A DNA stretch of 64,000 nt from Neoscytalidium dimidiatum (lineage: Eukaryota > Ascomycota > Dothideomycetes > Botryosphaeriales > Botryosphaeriaceae), in contig CM074696.1 in NCBI GenBank assembly GCA_037367355.1, positions 3,100,001 through 3,164,000 on the forward strand, written 5' to 3'. The position numbers and the translations under genes were made by a program. A model generated the notes under the pieces. The model saw only the letters and a list, made by a program, of their open reading frames with translations. It was not told the origin of the DNA and ran no database searches. Below are positions 1-11,507 of this stretch, piece by piece (positions within the stretch are counted from its first letter, which is position 1; every line of letters begins with the position of its first letter).

Positions 1-412
1 CATCTTGATCCGGTATGTCCATCTACACCAGTTTTTGATCTTTGCTCTGACGTACACCCAGACGATCGCAACGATCACCATTACCATTCCTGCACTAGAC
101 AATAATGGTCTCGCCGCCTTGGACACGTGGCTCCAGTCCCTACTTTGGGAGGAGACTCTGCCTGGTGCATCGCCGTCACCGAAATTCGAGATCCACAGGA
201 CGAAGGGACGCGTGCCGATGACTGATGGCTCATTGAAGTTGATTCAGGGTGTTCGAGAAGTCTTTGAGATCCTAGATGCAAGAGATAGCCCTACTAGTGG
301 GCAAGATAACTCTGATACGGCGCGCCAAGCGGGAAAGGTAGTCCTGATCGGAAGAAAAGTCCAGGAAGAAAAATTCGGTCGGAGCCTACGACAGGCTTTG
401 GGCATCGCATAG
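1..412 (+). CDS. CobW/COG0523-type GTPase, C-terminal end (partial)
   Basis: Only the last 120 or so residues are in the window; the gene enters from the left edge. Joining 1..12 to 62..412 across a 49-nt intron (GTATGT at 13, CAG ending at 61) gives the reading HLDP-TIATITITIP, which restores a continuous CobW C-terminal domain. The diagnostic pieces are the strand after HLDP, the 'IHRTKGRV' beta-hairpin, 'IQGVREVFEI' and the closing 'KVVLIGRKVQEEKF', the last being the usual IGR-x-L segment of this family. COG0523 proteins are GTP-dependent metallochaperones; the GTPase domain that would identify the metal or client lies outside the window, so the specific role is unknown. The stop TAG is at 410-412. 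It converges with the F-box gene that ends at 885. Confidence 0.75.
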   Translation, partial: ILIRYVHLHQFLIFALTYTQTIATITITIPALDNNGLAALDTWLQSLLWEETLPGASPSPKFEIHRTKGRVPMTDGSLKLIQGVREVFEILDARDSPTSGQDNSDTARQAGKVVLIGRKVQEEKFGRSLRQALGIA

Positions 413-884
413 AGGTAAGCTGCTGATATGCGATGCGACGCGATGCGATGGATTATATAAAAAGAACTCGAGACAAAGGAAAAGGTAATGCAACAGCACC
501 GCGCCTTCCAACCCTCTTCAGTGTCCGTTTTTCTCGAAAGCTAGCAGGGGTATAAGTGAGAATTCCTTGCTCAGTGCTCCTGGCGAAATGATGTTATACA
601 GGAAGAGCAAGTGCGAAGACCAGTCCTGGAAATGATAGCATGATGAGCTTGGCCGGACGCCGCCCAAATGAGTTCCGAGGTCCCCCTTTTCCCATTCACC
701 AACTTTCTCCATGCGAGACTTTGCCAGATCCTTGAAGACACCTTACACCCGAATTCCCGAAGCCTTGAAGATGAGATAAAGAAAAATGAAAAATATAGGA
801 GCTTGTTAGAGATTGTGGTGGGAGCGGTCGCTTATCGCTTCCCTGTAAGAAAGAGCGGAGATACTGTCGGAGGCGAAGAGAGTC
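413..884. other. Convergent 3' spacer, no gene seen
   Basis: The 472 bases between two convergent stops contain a short GCGATGCGA-like stutter near 427-450. An open frame on + at 668..919 runs into the F-box gene's antisense and has no recognisable content. Confidence 0.6.
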
Positions 885-2387
885 CTAGTACCAACTATTG
901 CCCTCTTCGCCCTTCCTGATGCCCTTTGGATTCAATGACTTGACCCCTTGATACGGCATAAAGTCTCCGACTTGGGATTCAAAGGTGCCGGAAATGGCAC
1001 GCTTGCCAATCGCTTTGAACGAGTCGTACTCAATCTCGCCATTGACGGCTGCCCACTCCCGGGACGCCGGGGTCGTCCCGTCGCCCAGGTCGCTCCACCT
1101 GGTGACAGATATGGACTGCTTGAATTTCTGCATCGGATCGCTCTTGTCCTCGGCCAATTTGAGCTCAATCAGGTACTCCGTCGGACACTCTGGGCATCGG
1201 CGGATAGGCTTGCATTCAGTGCACTGACTGACGACCTGGTTGGCAGTCGGGACATGCCTGCGAGCGTCGATTTTGCGCGCGATTTGCTGTTCCGGTCCGT
1301 TGCCCTGACGCGGCCTCGGGATGTGATTGAGCGCGCATTTGCACAAGTTCATGAGCTCGCCGTCTCGCCAGTGGGCACATGCGGAGAAGTACGGCGTGTA
1401 ATCTTCCCGCGAGTAGAGCAGGTGCCGCTGCCCGCTGGGAGGAAGGCCGGCGGGGGCGAAGGCGGAGCTGACCACTCTCACGAAGAGATGGTTGTTGATC
1501 ACGTAGTAGCGGGTTTGGTGTGACCAGCCACTGGCGGAGTCTTTCCAGCGGCGAAAGAGGTTTTCCACAGGGATGCCATACTGCGGGCCGTAGCGCGCTG
1601 CTCGAGTAGTGAGCTGGACGAACGCGAATGGTAGATTGCGGTTGGACGTTAATCGCGTACGAGGAGGTGGCAAGAGAGGGTTTTGAGCATTGGGGCAGAT
1701 GAACAGCGGGTTTAGCACATGGGGAGGTTTCAACTCTTCTTCGCCAGGCTGGATCCGGGTATGGTATGTGCCACACGGGAAGCACAAGAGTTGGTTGGGT
1801 AGATGGCGGTCCATTGGGGCCAGAAATTGGATCCTGTGCAAGCGGTTTTCCGGTAGTCTCAATGCCTCCCACGGCCCGGGACCAAGGAGATTGGCCAGGG
1901 TCTTGTTCGCGAAAGCCAAGCTCGCGGCATCTGCTGGCGACAGGTAGTCATCTGCAATTTTGTGCCAGATCTTCGGCGGGAGACTGGCAATCAGTGGCTC
2001 GCCGGGTGGGCGATTCTCGTCAAATTCCTCGGGTATGTCGTCTTCTCCCGGCTCGAAGGAGTCCTGCAGCCCATGAATCAGGGCGGTAATGTCACGGCGC
2101 TCTCCCGTATGCCTGTCAATCAACGAGGCATCCGGGCTAGTCGCGTGTGGCGCGCCCGACGGCTGCAGTTGCGGCTGAGGCTGGGGCTGGGGATGCGAGA
2201 TGAGCATATCCTGCCCCAGCAGTTGGCTGGCGCTTTTGGAGATGGTCTCGTTGTTCCTCCTGACGATTTCAGCACTGATTGACTCGGAGGGCGGCTTCTT
2301 GGCCAGGCGGGCACGCGACTTCTTGGGCCGCAGCACTCCCCTCAAACGGGCGCCCAGGCCAGAGTGGTGAGCAGCAGTTTCGGCCAT
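885..2387 (-). CDS. F-box-like protein, fungal family
   Basis: A single uninterrupted 500-residue frame. The N-terminus (residues 1-60) is basic, followed by a PQ-rich stretch. Residues about 131-175 (LIASLPPKIWHKIADDYLSP and the following leucines) read as an F-box: Leu-Pro, a helix with Ile/Ala, then 'SLAFANKTLANLL'. A conserved aromatic-rich region follows (YYVINNHLFVRV, YFSACAHWRDGEL), then a Cys pair cluster CTECKPIRRCPEC near residue 386 that could bind zinc. F-box proteins normally bridge Skp1 to a substrate in an SCF ubiquitin ligase; that role is inferred, as no substrate-recruiting repeat is visible. This layout resembles a common uncharacterised family in Pezizomycotina. The start is the first ATG of the frame. 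Confidence 0.72.
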   Translation of the reverse strand: MAETAAHHSGLGARLRGVLRPKKSRARLAKKPPSESISAEIVRRNNETISKSASQLLGQDMLISHPQPQPQPQLQPSGAPHATSPDASLIDRHTGERRDITALIHGLQDSFEPGEDDIPEEFDENRPPGEPLIASLPPKIWHKIADDYLSPADAASLAFANKTLANLLGPGPWEALRLPENRLHRIQFLAPMDRHLPNQLLCFPCGTYHTRIQPGEEELKPPHVLNPLFICPNAQNPLLPPPRTRLTSNRNLPFAFVQLTTRAARYGPQYGIPVENLFRRWKDSASGWSHQTRYYVINNHLFVRVVSSAFAPAGLPPSGQRHLLYSREDYTPYFSACAHWRDGELMNLCKCALNHIPRPRQGNGPEQQIARKIDARRHVPTANQVVSQCTECKPIRRCPECPTEYLIELKLAEDKSDPMQKFKQSISVTRWSDLGDGTTPASREWAAVNGEIEYDSFKAIGKRAISGTFESQVGDFMPYQGVKSLNPKGIRKGEEGNSWY

Positions 2388-3823
2388 CTTGTGGTAGAGG
2401 TGAAGAGGGAAGGTTGAGCTCCATGGCCGGTCTGCCTGCTACCCACTGAGGCAAAAGTAGGGAGAGCGAATCTTATGTCATGATGGACCCGTGCTGTTCC
2501 GGCGCGCGCTGCTCTCGGATCTACACAAATTCCGCCCGCAGAGGAGCCCGGTCGGCCGACCCATCTCCGCCTGGCCCGCCCGCCCGCGTCTCCGTCTCCG
2601 TCTGCGTCTGTCTGTCTGCTGGCTGAGTGTGCGGTTGCTGCATCCCTCTAAGCTCTGTAGCACGGTGTGGCGTGTTTCTCGCCACACGCCCGGAGCTCTC
2701 ATCTCTCGAGCGGCGCGCCCCGGCCTATAAGCGCTTCCGGACCGGCTCCGGACTGCGCCGCCAATCGTCAGTGCGCGCCTGCAGCTGCAACTCCGAAAAG
2801 AGCTCGGAGACGGCAGAGGCGACGTCCGGGGCCATATGTCCTGCAGATGAAATGCTACGGGGCGCTCCTGATTTGCCTAGAGGAAACAGCTTTAAAAAAG
2901 CAAAATGAAGGAATGTCGACGCGGCATTGATCTTCGCCCGCTTCGCACGCCGATGCATGCGCTCCCCACCCTCTTCATGCCGTCGTCGACAGCCCGCCCA
3001 CCTGCCCTGCCACTGCCACCTGCAGAGCATCAAGTCAGCGGAGAAGCAGGAGGCAGGCCGGGCCGCCGCAAGCCGCCGCGTGAGGCGGGCGACCGTGTCC
3101 CGGCGCACGTGGGGTGTGGATGGGCGCCCAGCTGACAGCGCCCCGGTGGCTGTCTTGTCATGTTCCTGATGCCGGCGCGGTGGGCTGCTTCTCACCAGAG
3201 CGGGATAGGTGGAGGGAGCAGAATGTACGCAATAAAGCTGGTTGAGGACAAAGTGGAGGCTAGCTCTTCCATATAGTCCACATTCCACCACGTTGCCCCC
3301 ACGAATTCGCCCCGCGCGCGCGCGCCCGCGGGAGGAAGATCCAAGGAGCAGCCCGCACGGGATGCCGACGCGCGCTTATGGGTGGTGCGTTCGGGGCGGG
3401 GTGATGGCTATGTCGCGGCGACGACAGAGGGCTGGGTGCAAGGACAGACCCGGCAGCAGTTTGGCGGCGCGTCGAGGTGGCAGGCAAACGACGTCGGGCG
3501 TTTCTGGACTGGTGACAGTCGTGCATTTGCGCGCCGTCCGGGGCGGATGCGGCGGCAATGGTGCTTTGCCGGCAACGTGACCCTGCAGAGTCGCGAGCAA
3601 GCACAGGCTCCCTGCCAGCCTGCCAAAAGGCCGCTGCACCACGGCGCGCGCTGGCCGTCCCTGAAATCCCACTTCCCCACGCTGCCCTGAGGCTGCTGTT
3701 GATGCACAGATCAGCCCGCACGCTGAATCTGTGAAGCAGACCCCGCGCGGTGGAACTGCCGTGCGATCGAGCAGCTCCACGCGACCCTACAGAGCACCGC
3801 TGCACACCAGGCGCTGATCGCCG

Positions 3824-3851
3824 CCAGCGGCCAGCGGCCAGCGGCCAGCGG
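3824..3851. repeat. 7-bp tandem repeat, 4 copies
   Basis: Four perfect head-to-tail copies of CCAGCGG upstream of the C2H2 regulator. Confidence 0.9.
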
Positions 3852-3936
3852 CCCCTTCCACCCAAGGGCCCTCCCGTGCCCGACGCCGACGCTTTGGCAG
3901 CACACTAGTACCCTACTCGACCACCACCACTACCAT

Positions 3937-3938
<2 letters not shown>

Positions 3939-3968
<30 letters not shown>
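3939..3968. repeat. CCG trinucleotide repeat, 10 copies
   Basis: Uninterrupted (CCG)10 in the leader or promoter of the C2H2 regulator, followed by two imperfect units. Confidence 0.9.
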
Positions 3969-3969
<1 letters not shown>

Positions 3970-4206
3970 CGCCGTCGCGCCTGACTCCAGCTCTGGCGCG
4001 CTGCCTTTCCAGACCGTCGCCCAGCCGTCAGCCTGCGCTAGCCCAAGCGCCCGCCGCTGTGCTCCTCAAGTGCGCCCGTCTACTCCGCTCAGGCGACGCT
4101 GCGCGCTATCAGAGGTATTACCTATCACAGCCGCTCGCTCCCTCAGAGCACGCCTTTTGTTGTACCACCCAGCGCTGCCTTCCAGAATCTCCACACGCGT
4201 CTCTCC

Positions 4207-4272
4207 ATGAAACAACACTATTCGATTCCGCAATCGTTTCCTGCGTCCAGTCACCACACCGCACCTCAGTAA
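4207..4272 (+). promoter_or_regulatory. Upstream ORF of 21 codons
   Basis: ATG at 4207, stop TAA at 4270-4272, 75 bases before the main start of the regulator. The peptide begins MKQHYSIPQS. It is out of frame with the main CDS and no donor site that I could find splices it in. Confidence 0.4.
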
Positions 4273-4320
4273 CGGCTATCGACGGGTGAGGCTGAGGGTC
4301 CCGCACATCTGCTTGACCAC

Positions 4321-4350
4321 ATGCGCGACCACTCGTCGTTCGAGCTATGA
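4321..4350 (+). promoter_or_regulatory. Upstream ORF overlapping the main start (ATGA)
   Basis: A nine-codon frame (MRDHSSFEL) begins at 4321. Its stop TGA (4348-4350) overlaps the ATG at 4347-4349 as ATGA. This is the geometry of termination-reinitiation control; whether the mRNA includes it depends on the transcription start, which cannot be read here. Confidence 0.5.
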
Positions 4351-7300
4351 CGGCCGAGATCCTACCCGCGCAGGCAGGGACTCCATTAGACTTTCGCAAA
4401 CCGTTAGACGCCCAGCTCCCTCGACCTGCGCACCAGTCGGCCCCCAGAATGGAAAAGCAGGAGCAAGAGATAACAAGTCCCACCTCGGACGAGAACCGAG
4501 GCCGGCGCCGGAACCGCGACGACGAGCATGTGGACGACCATGACAACCAGGCCGATGAGGGCGATGCTCCGCCCGGCTCGTCGAGAAAGCGCAGGCGCAG
4601 TCGCAAAGGCCTGGACAAGAAGTTTGAGTGTCCTCACGAGGGCTGCGGCAAGAGCTATTCACGAGCCGAGCATTTGTACCGCCATCAGCTTAATCGTAAG
4701 CTTGCCCTTGACTGGTTGCCAAGGAAGTTGCTGACAGGAAGAAGACAACCCAAAACAGATCTACCACTGCGACTTCCCGGACTGCCAACGATCTTTCGTA
4801 AGACAGGACTTGTGTGCTCGCCACAAGGAGAGACATACTGCGAGAGGCTCTCAGCTACTGCGGAAGGATACTTTCATGCACAATATAAATCCAATTGTAA
4901 CCAGTGCAATGGCAAACAAGAACGCGAGATTGGGCAACTCGCAAGCTTCACCAATGGTAGACACCCGCACTGCCAGATACTTGAACCACACTAAGGCATA
5001 ACATAGGCTCATGCTTCCGGTGGAATGGTACAGTCGCCGGCTATAGGTAATGCCACACCTGCTGTGTCTGCAATGTCACCACCACTCACTGCATCAACCC
5101 AAAATCACGGGAACGGGCTGGTCCCAGACCGTCCAACGAGCGGCGACAGCTGGCGCTCCAACAGCGTATCGCAGCACATGCAAGATCAACAGAGGAGATC
5201 GTCGGCATATAGCGCTCCTCAACGGTCCTCTAGTTTTGATACGGTGAACAACGCTAGGCCTCATTTCTCGCCCCAGACCTCTGCCCAAGGTTTTAACGCC
5301 CCCCCACTACGTTCCCAAAGCTCCGTAGGCTCGGGGGGAGCGCAGAATCTTAGTATGAACTCACCGTACAATTCAGCTACAGGCACTTCTCAAGCCTTTA
5401 ATTCTCCTGCTCCAATAGCCAGTCAGCTGTCCCAATCTCCCGCTGGCTACCAGGGTCAGAACCAACCGAATGTTCCCTCAAACTTTAGCTCTTTGCCTCC
5501 CCCGGGATTTTCCACCATGAACCAAACTTCTCAGGGTCCTCCCCAGAATTATCCAATGTCTTCTTCGATGTTAATGCAGGGCGTCGAAGCTACTGGACAA
5601 GGAGATCGGATGACCTCGGTTAGTGAAGGGCAGATACTAGAAAATATGACGCCAAACAATTATTCCATGCCAGTATTCGGAGGTGAGGGCTACAGCCGGT
5701 CGCCATTTGCGATGGCCGATGACTTCACCGCCTGGCTGTTCAATGAATCTAATCTAGGAGCCGGTCAAAGCCCCATGGGATATCCAGCGAATAGTATGCC
5801 CAACGTACCAGGTTCGACGGCTTTTAGTCTCCAGACTCCATACTTCGGCTACGACGCAACAGCGAGCGGCTATTTCAACCAACCAGCGCCTCCCCATCAA
5901 CCAATGTCGGTGAGCAGTATACTCGACACTAGCCTCCCCGAGTCGGCGCTGTCGGAGGAGAAGCGGCAACAGATCCTTGACCTCATCGAGAACCGATTTA
6001 ATGAGAACAGCCACGCGCCTGTTAAGAAGCAGAAGGAGGAGTTGCTGGAAGGAAATAAGGATGAAGACACTCACGTCCTCAGCCTGAACATGATGCAGAC
6101 CTACATTGGCTCATACTGGGTCCATTTCCACACTCAGCTACCGATATTGCATCGACCGACGTTCAACGCCGCAAACTGTCCGCCGCTCCTGCTCATCGCT
6201 ATGATGTCACTGGGCGCGTCTTGTTTGGAAAAGAGTTTCGGGCAGGAGATGACGACCACTTGCGCTGAGCTTGCTAACTTTCTGGCGTGGCATCTGCGGT
6301 GGGAAATCTTCATGGACGCAGATTTCCGGCCGCCTGCAAAGCTATGGGTGTTCCAGGCATTGATTCTTCTCGAATGCTTCGAGAAGATGTACTCCACGCG
6401 CCCATTGCATGAGCGCGCGCACATACACCATGCAACCACACTGACATTGATGAGGAGAGGTAGTTCGCTCATTGGTAGATCAGCATTGGACTCTCCGCCC
6501 AGCGTCAAGGATGGCCGTAACGGCTCTGTCGCGTCTGCGACGAACGCTCAGGAGGAATGGTGGCGGCATTGGATATCGAACGAGGCAACACGAAGAGCTG
6601 CATTTGCAGCATTCGTGATCGATTCCATACACGCAACCATGTTTGGCCACTCTGCAGTGATGGTGGCGCACGAGATGCGACTACCACTGCCGTGCGACGA
6701 GGCTTTGTGGTCAGCCACAAGCGCTCAAGAGGTTGGTAGGGTGGAAGCAAGTTTATCCAGCAATGGTGTCAAGCCGACCACCTTCCTCGACGGTCTCAAG
6801 AAGACTCTCAGTGGCTCAGCAGTGCGAACGAATTCGTTTGGTCGAACGATCCTCATGGCCGGTCTGCTTAGCGTCAGCTGGCATATGAACCAGCGCGACC
6901 TTCAGGTCAGCTCCCTCGGAGCATCTTCAGCTCTTGGTGGACGAGACAAGTGGCGTGGTAGCCTCACTCGAGCCTTCGACTTCTGGAAACAGGATTTCGA
7001 CGCTTCTTTATCCAAAAACGGCGAATTAACAGCACCATCTGCATTTGCCTACAACAACGGCCTTGTCGATGATAATGTTTTCGAGTCGAGGACCGTCCTA
7101 CATCATCTGGCCCACATGGCCATGCACGTCGACATTGTTGATTGCCAGATCTACGCTGGGGCAACTCGCCTACTCGGTCGCAGCATCACACCGCAGGACT
7201 ATGCAGGTGCACAACGGCGGATGAAGGAATCGTGGGCTCCGACAGCTCGTGCTCGTGACGCCACCTTCTACGCTCTACGTTTCCTCTCGCAAGTCTTACT

Positions 7301-7730
7301 CCCGCCGGAAAGCAGCAGCGGTGGCATTCCCAGTGGATCGACGGGTGGACAGGGATCGCAGACGGCCGAGCAAGCGGCTGGATTCACCTACTCAGCCCGG
7401 GACGACTCACTGCTCAATCGGCCGTGGGTGCTCTACTTTGCAACCCTCATCGTATGGTCTTACGGATATGCTCTTGATGGCCCGATAGACCCGGTATATC
7501 AGTTGGACAGTCGTGAGGACATGGTCCGAGATATGCAAGGCTACCTGCGCAGGGTTGGCGGTGTGAGAGCGCCCGATGCGTTGGCAAAGGTCCAAGACAG
7601 AAATGCTTGTCTGGGAATGCTGATCCTTCTACGCGATATGTTTAAGAAAACACGCTGGGAGCTTCTTCACGAAGCAAGCACCCTCTTGCAGAAATGTATC
7701 GAGATGCTGGCGCCGGGCTGCACTTACTGA
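4347..7730 (+). CDS. C2H2 zinc-finger / Fungal_trans transcription factor
   Basis: Three exons, 4347..4695, 4745..4956 and 5007..7730, give 1094 residues. The joins are supported by the fingers: finger 1 has C95, C100, H113 and H117, the last His being created by the first splice; finger 2 has C125, C130, H143 and H147. Both have the spacing C-x4-C-x12-H-x3-H. A basic patch (RKRRRSRKG) precedes the fingers. Residues about 200-540 are Ser/Gln/Asn/Pro-rich and probably activating. From about 548 the protein has a Fungal_trans-type domain (YWVHFHTQLPILHRPTF, then helical segments to about 800). The combination of two N-terminal C2H2 fingers and a C-terminal Fungal_trans domain occurs in the S. 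pombe Klf1-like class. A DNA-binding nuclear regulator is likely; its targets are unknown. Two uORFs lie in the leader. Confidence 0.88.
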
Positions 7731-9896
7731 CAAGGTTGAAAGATGTGTCCACTCCTGCGCATGTGCCTTTTTTTTTTTTTTTTTCAAAAAATAACTTCTC
7801 CTTTTTTCTTTTCTTGATCGCGCATCAAAGACGCCTCAACGATATCATGCATGTTTGAAGGGTGGACCTTCGTTACATTCCACTGGGTTTCCTTACTGTG
7901 CGTCCTCGTCAGGCTTTGCTTTGCGGTTTCATCTTCTGACTTGAGCATTTCATGCAAGAGAAGAGCGATAAAATGTGTGCGGGAGAACAAGTCAAATGCT
8001 GTACAGAGGGATGGATCGACCTGGTAGAAATGCCGGTCGCCTGTGTAAAGAAAAGCACACGGAATATGGGCTGGGTTTTGTTTACAAAGGGAGTCTGGTT
8101 TATGAGGAAGGTGAAGGGCACATTACAGTTCATCATGGCCGTATCACCAGCTCATCTTAGATGGGGTTTTTTCACCTTGGGGGGTTCGGTCATTTTCTTT
8201 ATACCCACCTTGTCGATTTTGTCTTGTCTACTGGACCAATGATCATCAAGCGTTCGATTGCTGGTGGGTTTCCTCTGGAGATATTCGTGCGTGATTTACG
8301 TCCACAATGAGGGGGGAATGGGATGTGAGGCGTGCTTTGAGGAAGACCGAGAAGCAGTCGACTGCCGGTGAGCAAGGGTATGGGCAGTATAAGCTGACAG
8401 GCACTCTCTGGACAGTCCGGCGCTGGCGCTTGATGGCCAGGCTTTTGACAGGCTGTGGAGAGAGATCAGCTCGGACCGTGCCTCCCGCTGGCGGAACACG
8501 TATTTTAAGAGTCCAGACCGGACAGAAGAAGGTATCTGCGCCGCCAACCGCCCGGGTGGAGCGTGGCAAGGAGTGGGGCTTTTGAGGCTCTGGAGGACGG
8601 CGGCCATCCGATGGTGTTCTGCAGGGCAGCTGGCCTCCACCGTCAAAGCTCGGGAAGGTTTGCCTCGTGAAGCGCGCGCGTTGGATGAAACAGGACGCAC
8701 GGGGAAACGGGCAGTCCGTCTTACGACCACTTCTCGAAAGCAGCACTGCCACATCTCCAGCAAGCGGCTATCTGTGGAGCCACAGGGCGGAGATTGCTAC
8801 GCGAAGGCCAGGCGCAACCGCGCGCTAGCTCGCAAATTATAGCCACGGTGCGCCATTTTCCTGGTGACCGGGGATCTGCAGGCTCGTGTTTCCCGTGCAG
8901 GCGATGGGCAGCTCTGCTGGTTGTTCCATGAGCAACCCTGTCGGGCTGAGGCCGGTGTTTTGACTGGCGCGAGCCCACCAGCCAGCGAAGACGTGCAGAT
9001 GCAGGCGAGTCAGTGCGCGACCTCAGGTCTCCCGCGCCTCATTTGCCAGCGAAGATGCTCATACTGCGTTTCGTCTGCTCGCCCGATCGCAGACGTGTCA
9101 GCGCTGGACGCGCCCATCTCGTCTGCCAGTAAACACGTATGGGATGACGTAGGGGAGCGGGCTGCGAGCAGGAAATTTGGAGGGAAACGGCGCCCAGGCG
9201 TACAAGCCGTCTTGGCTGCACTGAGGCCAAGCACGCCGGCTGGGGAACGGTTGCACGTGTGAGACGGTCAAGCATCCCGAAGCTCGAGGTCCAAGATTGC
9301 TTGACGGTCGCGGAGAGCGCTGGCGCGCGACTCGAGCATTCGCAGCAAAAATAGAGGCCAGACCCGCTGTGAGGCATCAGAAGCGCCTTCTCGAAGCTGT
9401 CGCGGTGCAGCATCGCGAGTCAGGCGGCTGAGTGGTGGCTTGCCTGTGCCTGGCCGCTGCCAACCCCGGAGTGGAGCTACAACAGGCCTTCAACGGATCT
9501 GCGCACGCGCTTCCCTCCTGTGCGCCATGCGGGCCATTAATCCTGCTTCAAGACACGACCCAGCCCTCTCCCACCTCCGTCCTCCTTTAAACCTCGACAG
9601 CCCGCTCCTCGGTCCTCAGCTTCTCTCCCCAGCAAACACCCCAATTGCACTCTTTTCCACCCATCCAAGCCTTCCCGACAGCTCACCGCCAACTCTCCTG
9701 CAGCGGTGAAGTTGCTGTCTGACGCTGAGGCCCACATCGATACGAGTCCGACACAGCCACAGCTGCCTTATAATCCGCCCCGCGTCCCGCTTCCGCACCC
9801 TGCAGCTGTGACCCTGACCTAGCTCGTCCGTCCTCCCGCTCCATCCACCAAAACCGACTGGTCGTCATCCTCAGCGAGGATACGCGAACGCAAACC
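7731..9896. other. Gene-poor spacer, 2.2 kb
   Basis: Contains the 3' end of the regulator, a T17 tract at 7768-7784 and then the promoter and leader of the exchanger gene. I see no family match in any open frame. CT-rich sequence at 9580-9680 probably marks the exchanger's promoter or leader. Confidence 0.55.
7768..7784. repeat. T17 homopolymer tract
   Basis: Seventeen consecutive T residues 38 bases after the regulator's stop codon. Confidence 0.9.
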
Positions 9897-11507
9897 ATGG
9901 CCCGCATGAGCGAGAAGCCGAGAGATGCCTCGGAGGCCACAGCTGTCGAGCGCGGCGGCACCAAAAGACCCAAGCCCGGCCGCAAGCACCAAATGCATCT
10001 GCCCAGGTTCAACCATAACGGACATCGAGTTACCACCGGTATTCATCCGGACGGTGAGAGTGGCCGTAGCGGCATTCACCCTGGCCATTTCTTCCGCATC
10101 TGCTTCCGGAGTTCGGCTCCATGGTCCAAATACGCAAACATCTTGTGGCCCGTCGTGCCTGTCGCAATTATCATCGTATGTTCTCAATGTTTGAACCTTT
10201 ACGAGGAATGTACCCCAACATGCTGACGCGGCTCGTGTGACAGGGGTTTGCCAAGCGCCATGCCCACTCCAACTACTGGAATCTCGCCATCTTCATCCTA
10301 AAATATATTGCCATGGTGCCGGCCGCCAACTTGATTGGTTTCGGTGGAGAGGAGCTCGCCCGCAAGCTGCCCAAAGTCATTGGCATCGTCATTGAGACCA
10401 CTCTGGGCTCCATTGTCGAGATTGTCTTGTTTGCCATTCTGATCACCAAGGAAAGCACTACGACTTTCAATCCCATACAGATTATTCAAGCCGCCATTCT
10501 TGGTTCCATCCTGGCAAACCTGCTCCTTTGCATCGGATTGTGCTTCTTCTTTGGTGGCCTCAAGCGCGAAGAACAGGAATTCCATGAGGCAGTCAGCGAG
10601 GTTGGAAGTGGCCTGATGCTCGTTGCTGGAAGTAAGCGTTCAAGAACGATGGCCATACGTTTGGTGAGATACTGATCGGTGATAGTGGCTTTGGTCCTCC
10701 CTGCCGCTTATATCAACACGCTCCAGAACTCCGAATACGCAGGCACTGGAAATTTCGAATTAGATGGCCTCAAGATCAGCCGCGCGACGGCCATTATTCT
10801 GTTGGTCTCCTATGTCGTGTAAGTATTAGGCTCTCTGTAGATGCCAATTGCCGTTGCTGATTGTACATTTCAGCTATGTGTGGTTTCAGACACACTCTCA
10901 CCACAGTCTCTACGACGAAGTTTTTGAGGAGGACGAGCTAAAAGACGAGGACCGCCACGAGGATCTCAAGAAGGACAAGCTCACCCTCACCGAATGCTTT
11001 GTTGCGCTCACCATCGCCATCGGCTGCGTCTGCTGCATCGCCTATCTGCTTGTGGACCAGATCCATTTCATCGTCGAGGAGCGTGGTGTTAAGGACGCTT
11101 TTGTCGGTCTAATTCTGATTCCCGTCGTTGAGAAGGCAGCGGAACATCTGACGGCCATCGATGAGGCCTACGACAACCAGATGAACTTTGCGCTTTCTCA
11201 CGTCCTCGGAGCTTGCGTTCAGACGGTCATGCTCAACACGCCCATTGTCGTCTTCATTGGATGGGGTCTTGGCAAGAACATGAATCTGGCGTTTGAGCCA
11301 TTCCAGGCGATTGTCCTTATTCTTGCCATATTGGTCGTCGGCAGCTTCTTGCGTGACGGTAAGAGCAACTACCTCGAAGGTTTCCTGTGCTTTGTTGCCT
11401 ACCTCATTATCGCCGTCTGTTCGTATTACTATCCCAACCCTGTCCACGGCGCGCAGAGCTCTGCCTCGGGCACCGCATCGGAATCCACCAGCAGTGGAGG
11501 CCACTAA
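9897..11507 (+). CDS. CaCA-family cation/proton exchanger (Vcx1-like)
   Basis: Four exons, 9897..10175, 10244..10631, 10686..10818 and 10874..11507, give 477 residues; all introns are GT..AG and 54-68 nt. The protein has a basic N-terminus, then about 11 hydrophobic segments in two halves separated by an acidic loop (EDELKDEDRHED, residues about 286-297). Alpha-1 reads ETTLGSIVEIV with Glu152. Alpha-2 reads PVVEKAAEHLTAID with Glu357 and His358. The C-terminus has the family's 'DGKSNYLEG' signature (428-436). Vcx1-type proteins exchange Ca2+ for H+ at the vacuolar membrane. Both essential glutamates are present, but the GN preceding each of them in the standard motif is GS in repeat 1 and EK in repeat 2, so the substrate may not be Ca2+. 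The length fits the family. Confidence 0.85.

Larger units (their letters stand above)
2388..4206. promoter_or_regulatory. Divergent spacer between F-box gene and C2H2 regulator
   Basis: About 1.8 kb separates the two divergent genes and must hold both promoters. It is GC-rich with CT-rich blocks and short tandem repeats (four perfect copies of a 7-mer at 3824-3851 and a CCG tract at 3939-3968). A TATA-like CCTATAAG lies near 2724. Open frames here look compositional rather than coding. Confidence 0.5.

Noticed and set aside
668..919. 83-codon frame on + antisense to the F-box gene end
   Set aside because: Short, runs into the antisense of a real gene and shows no recognisable content.
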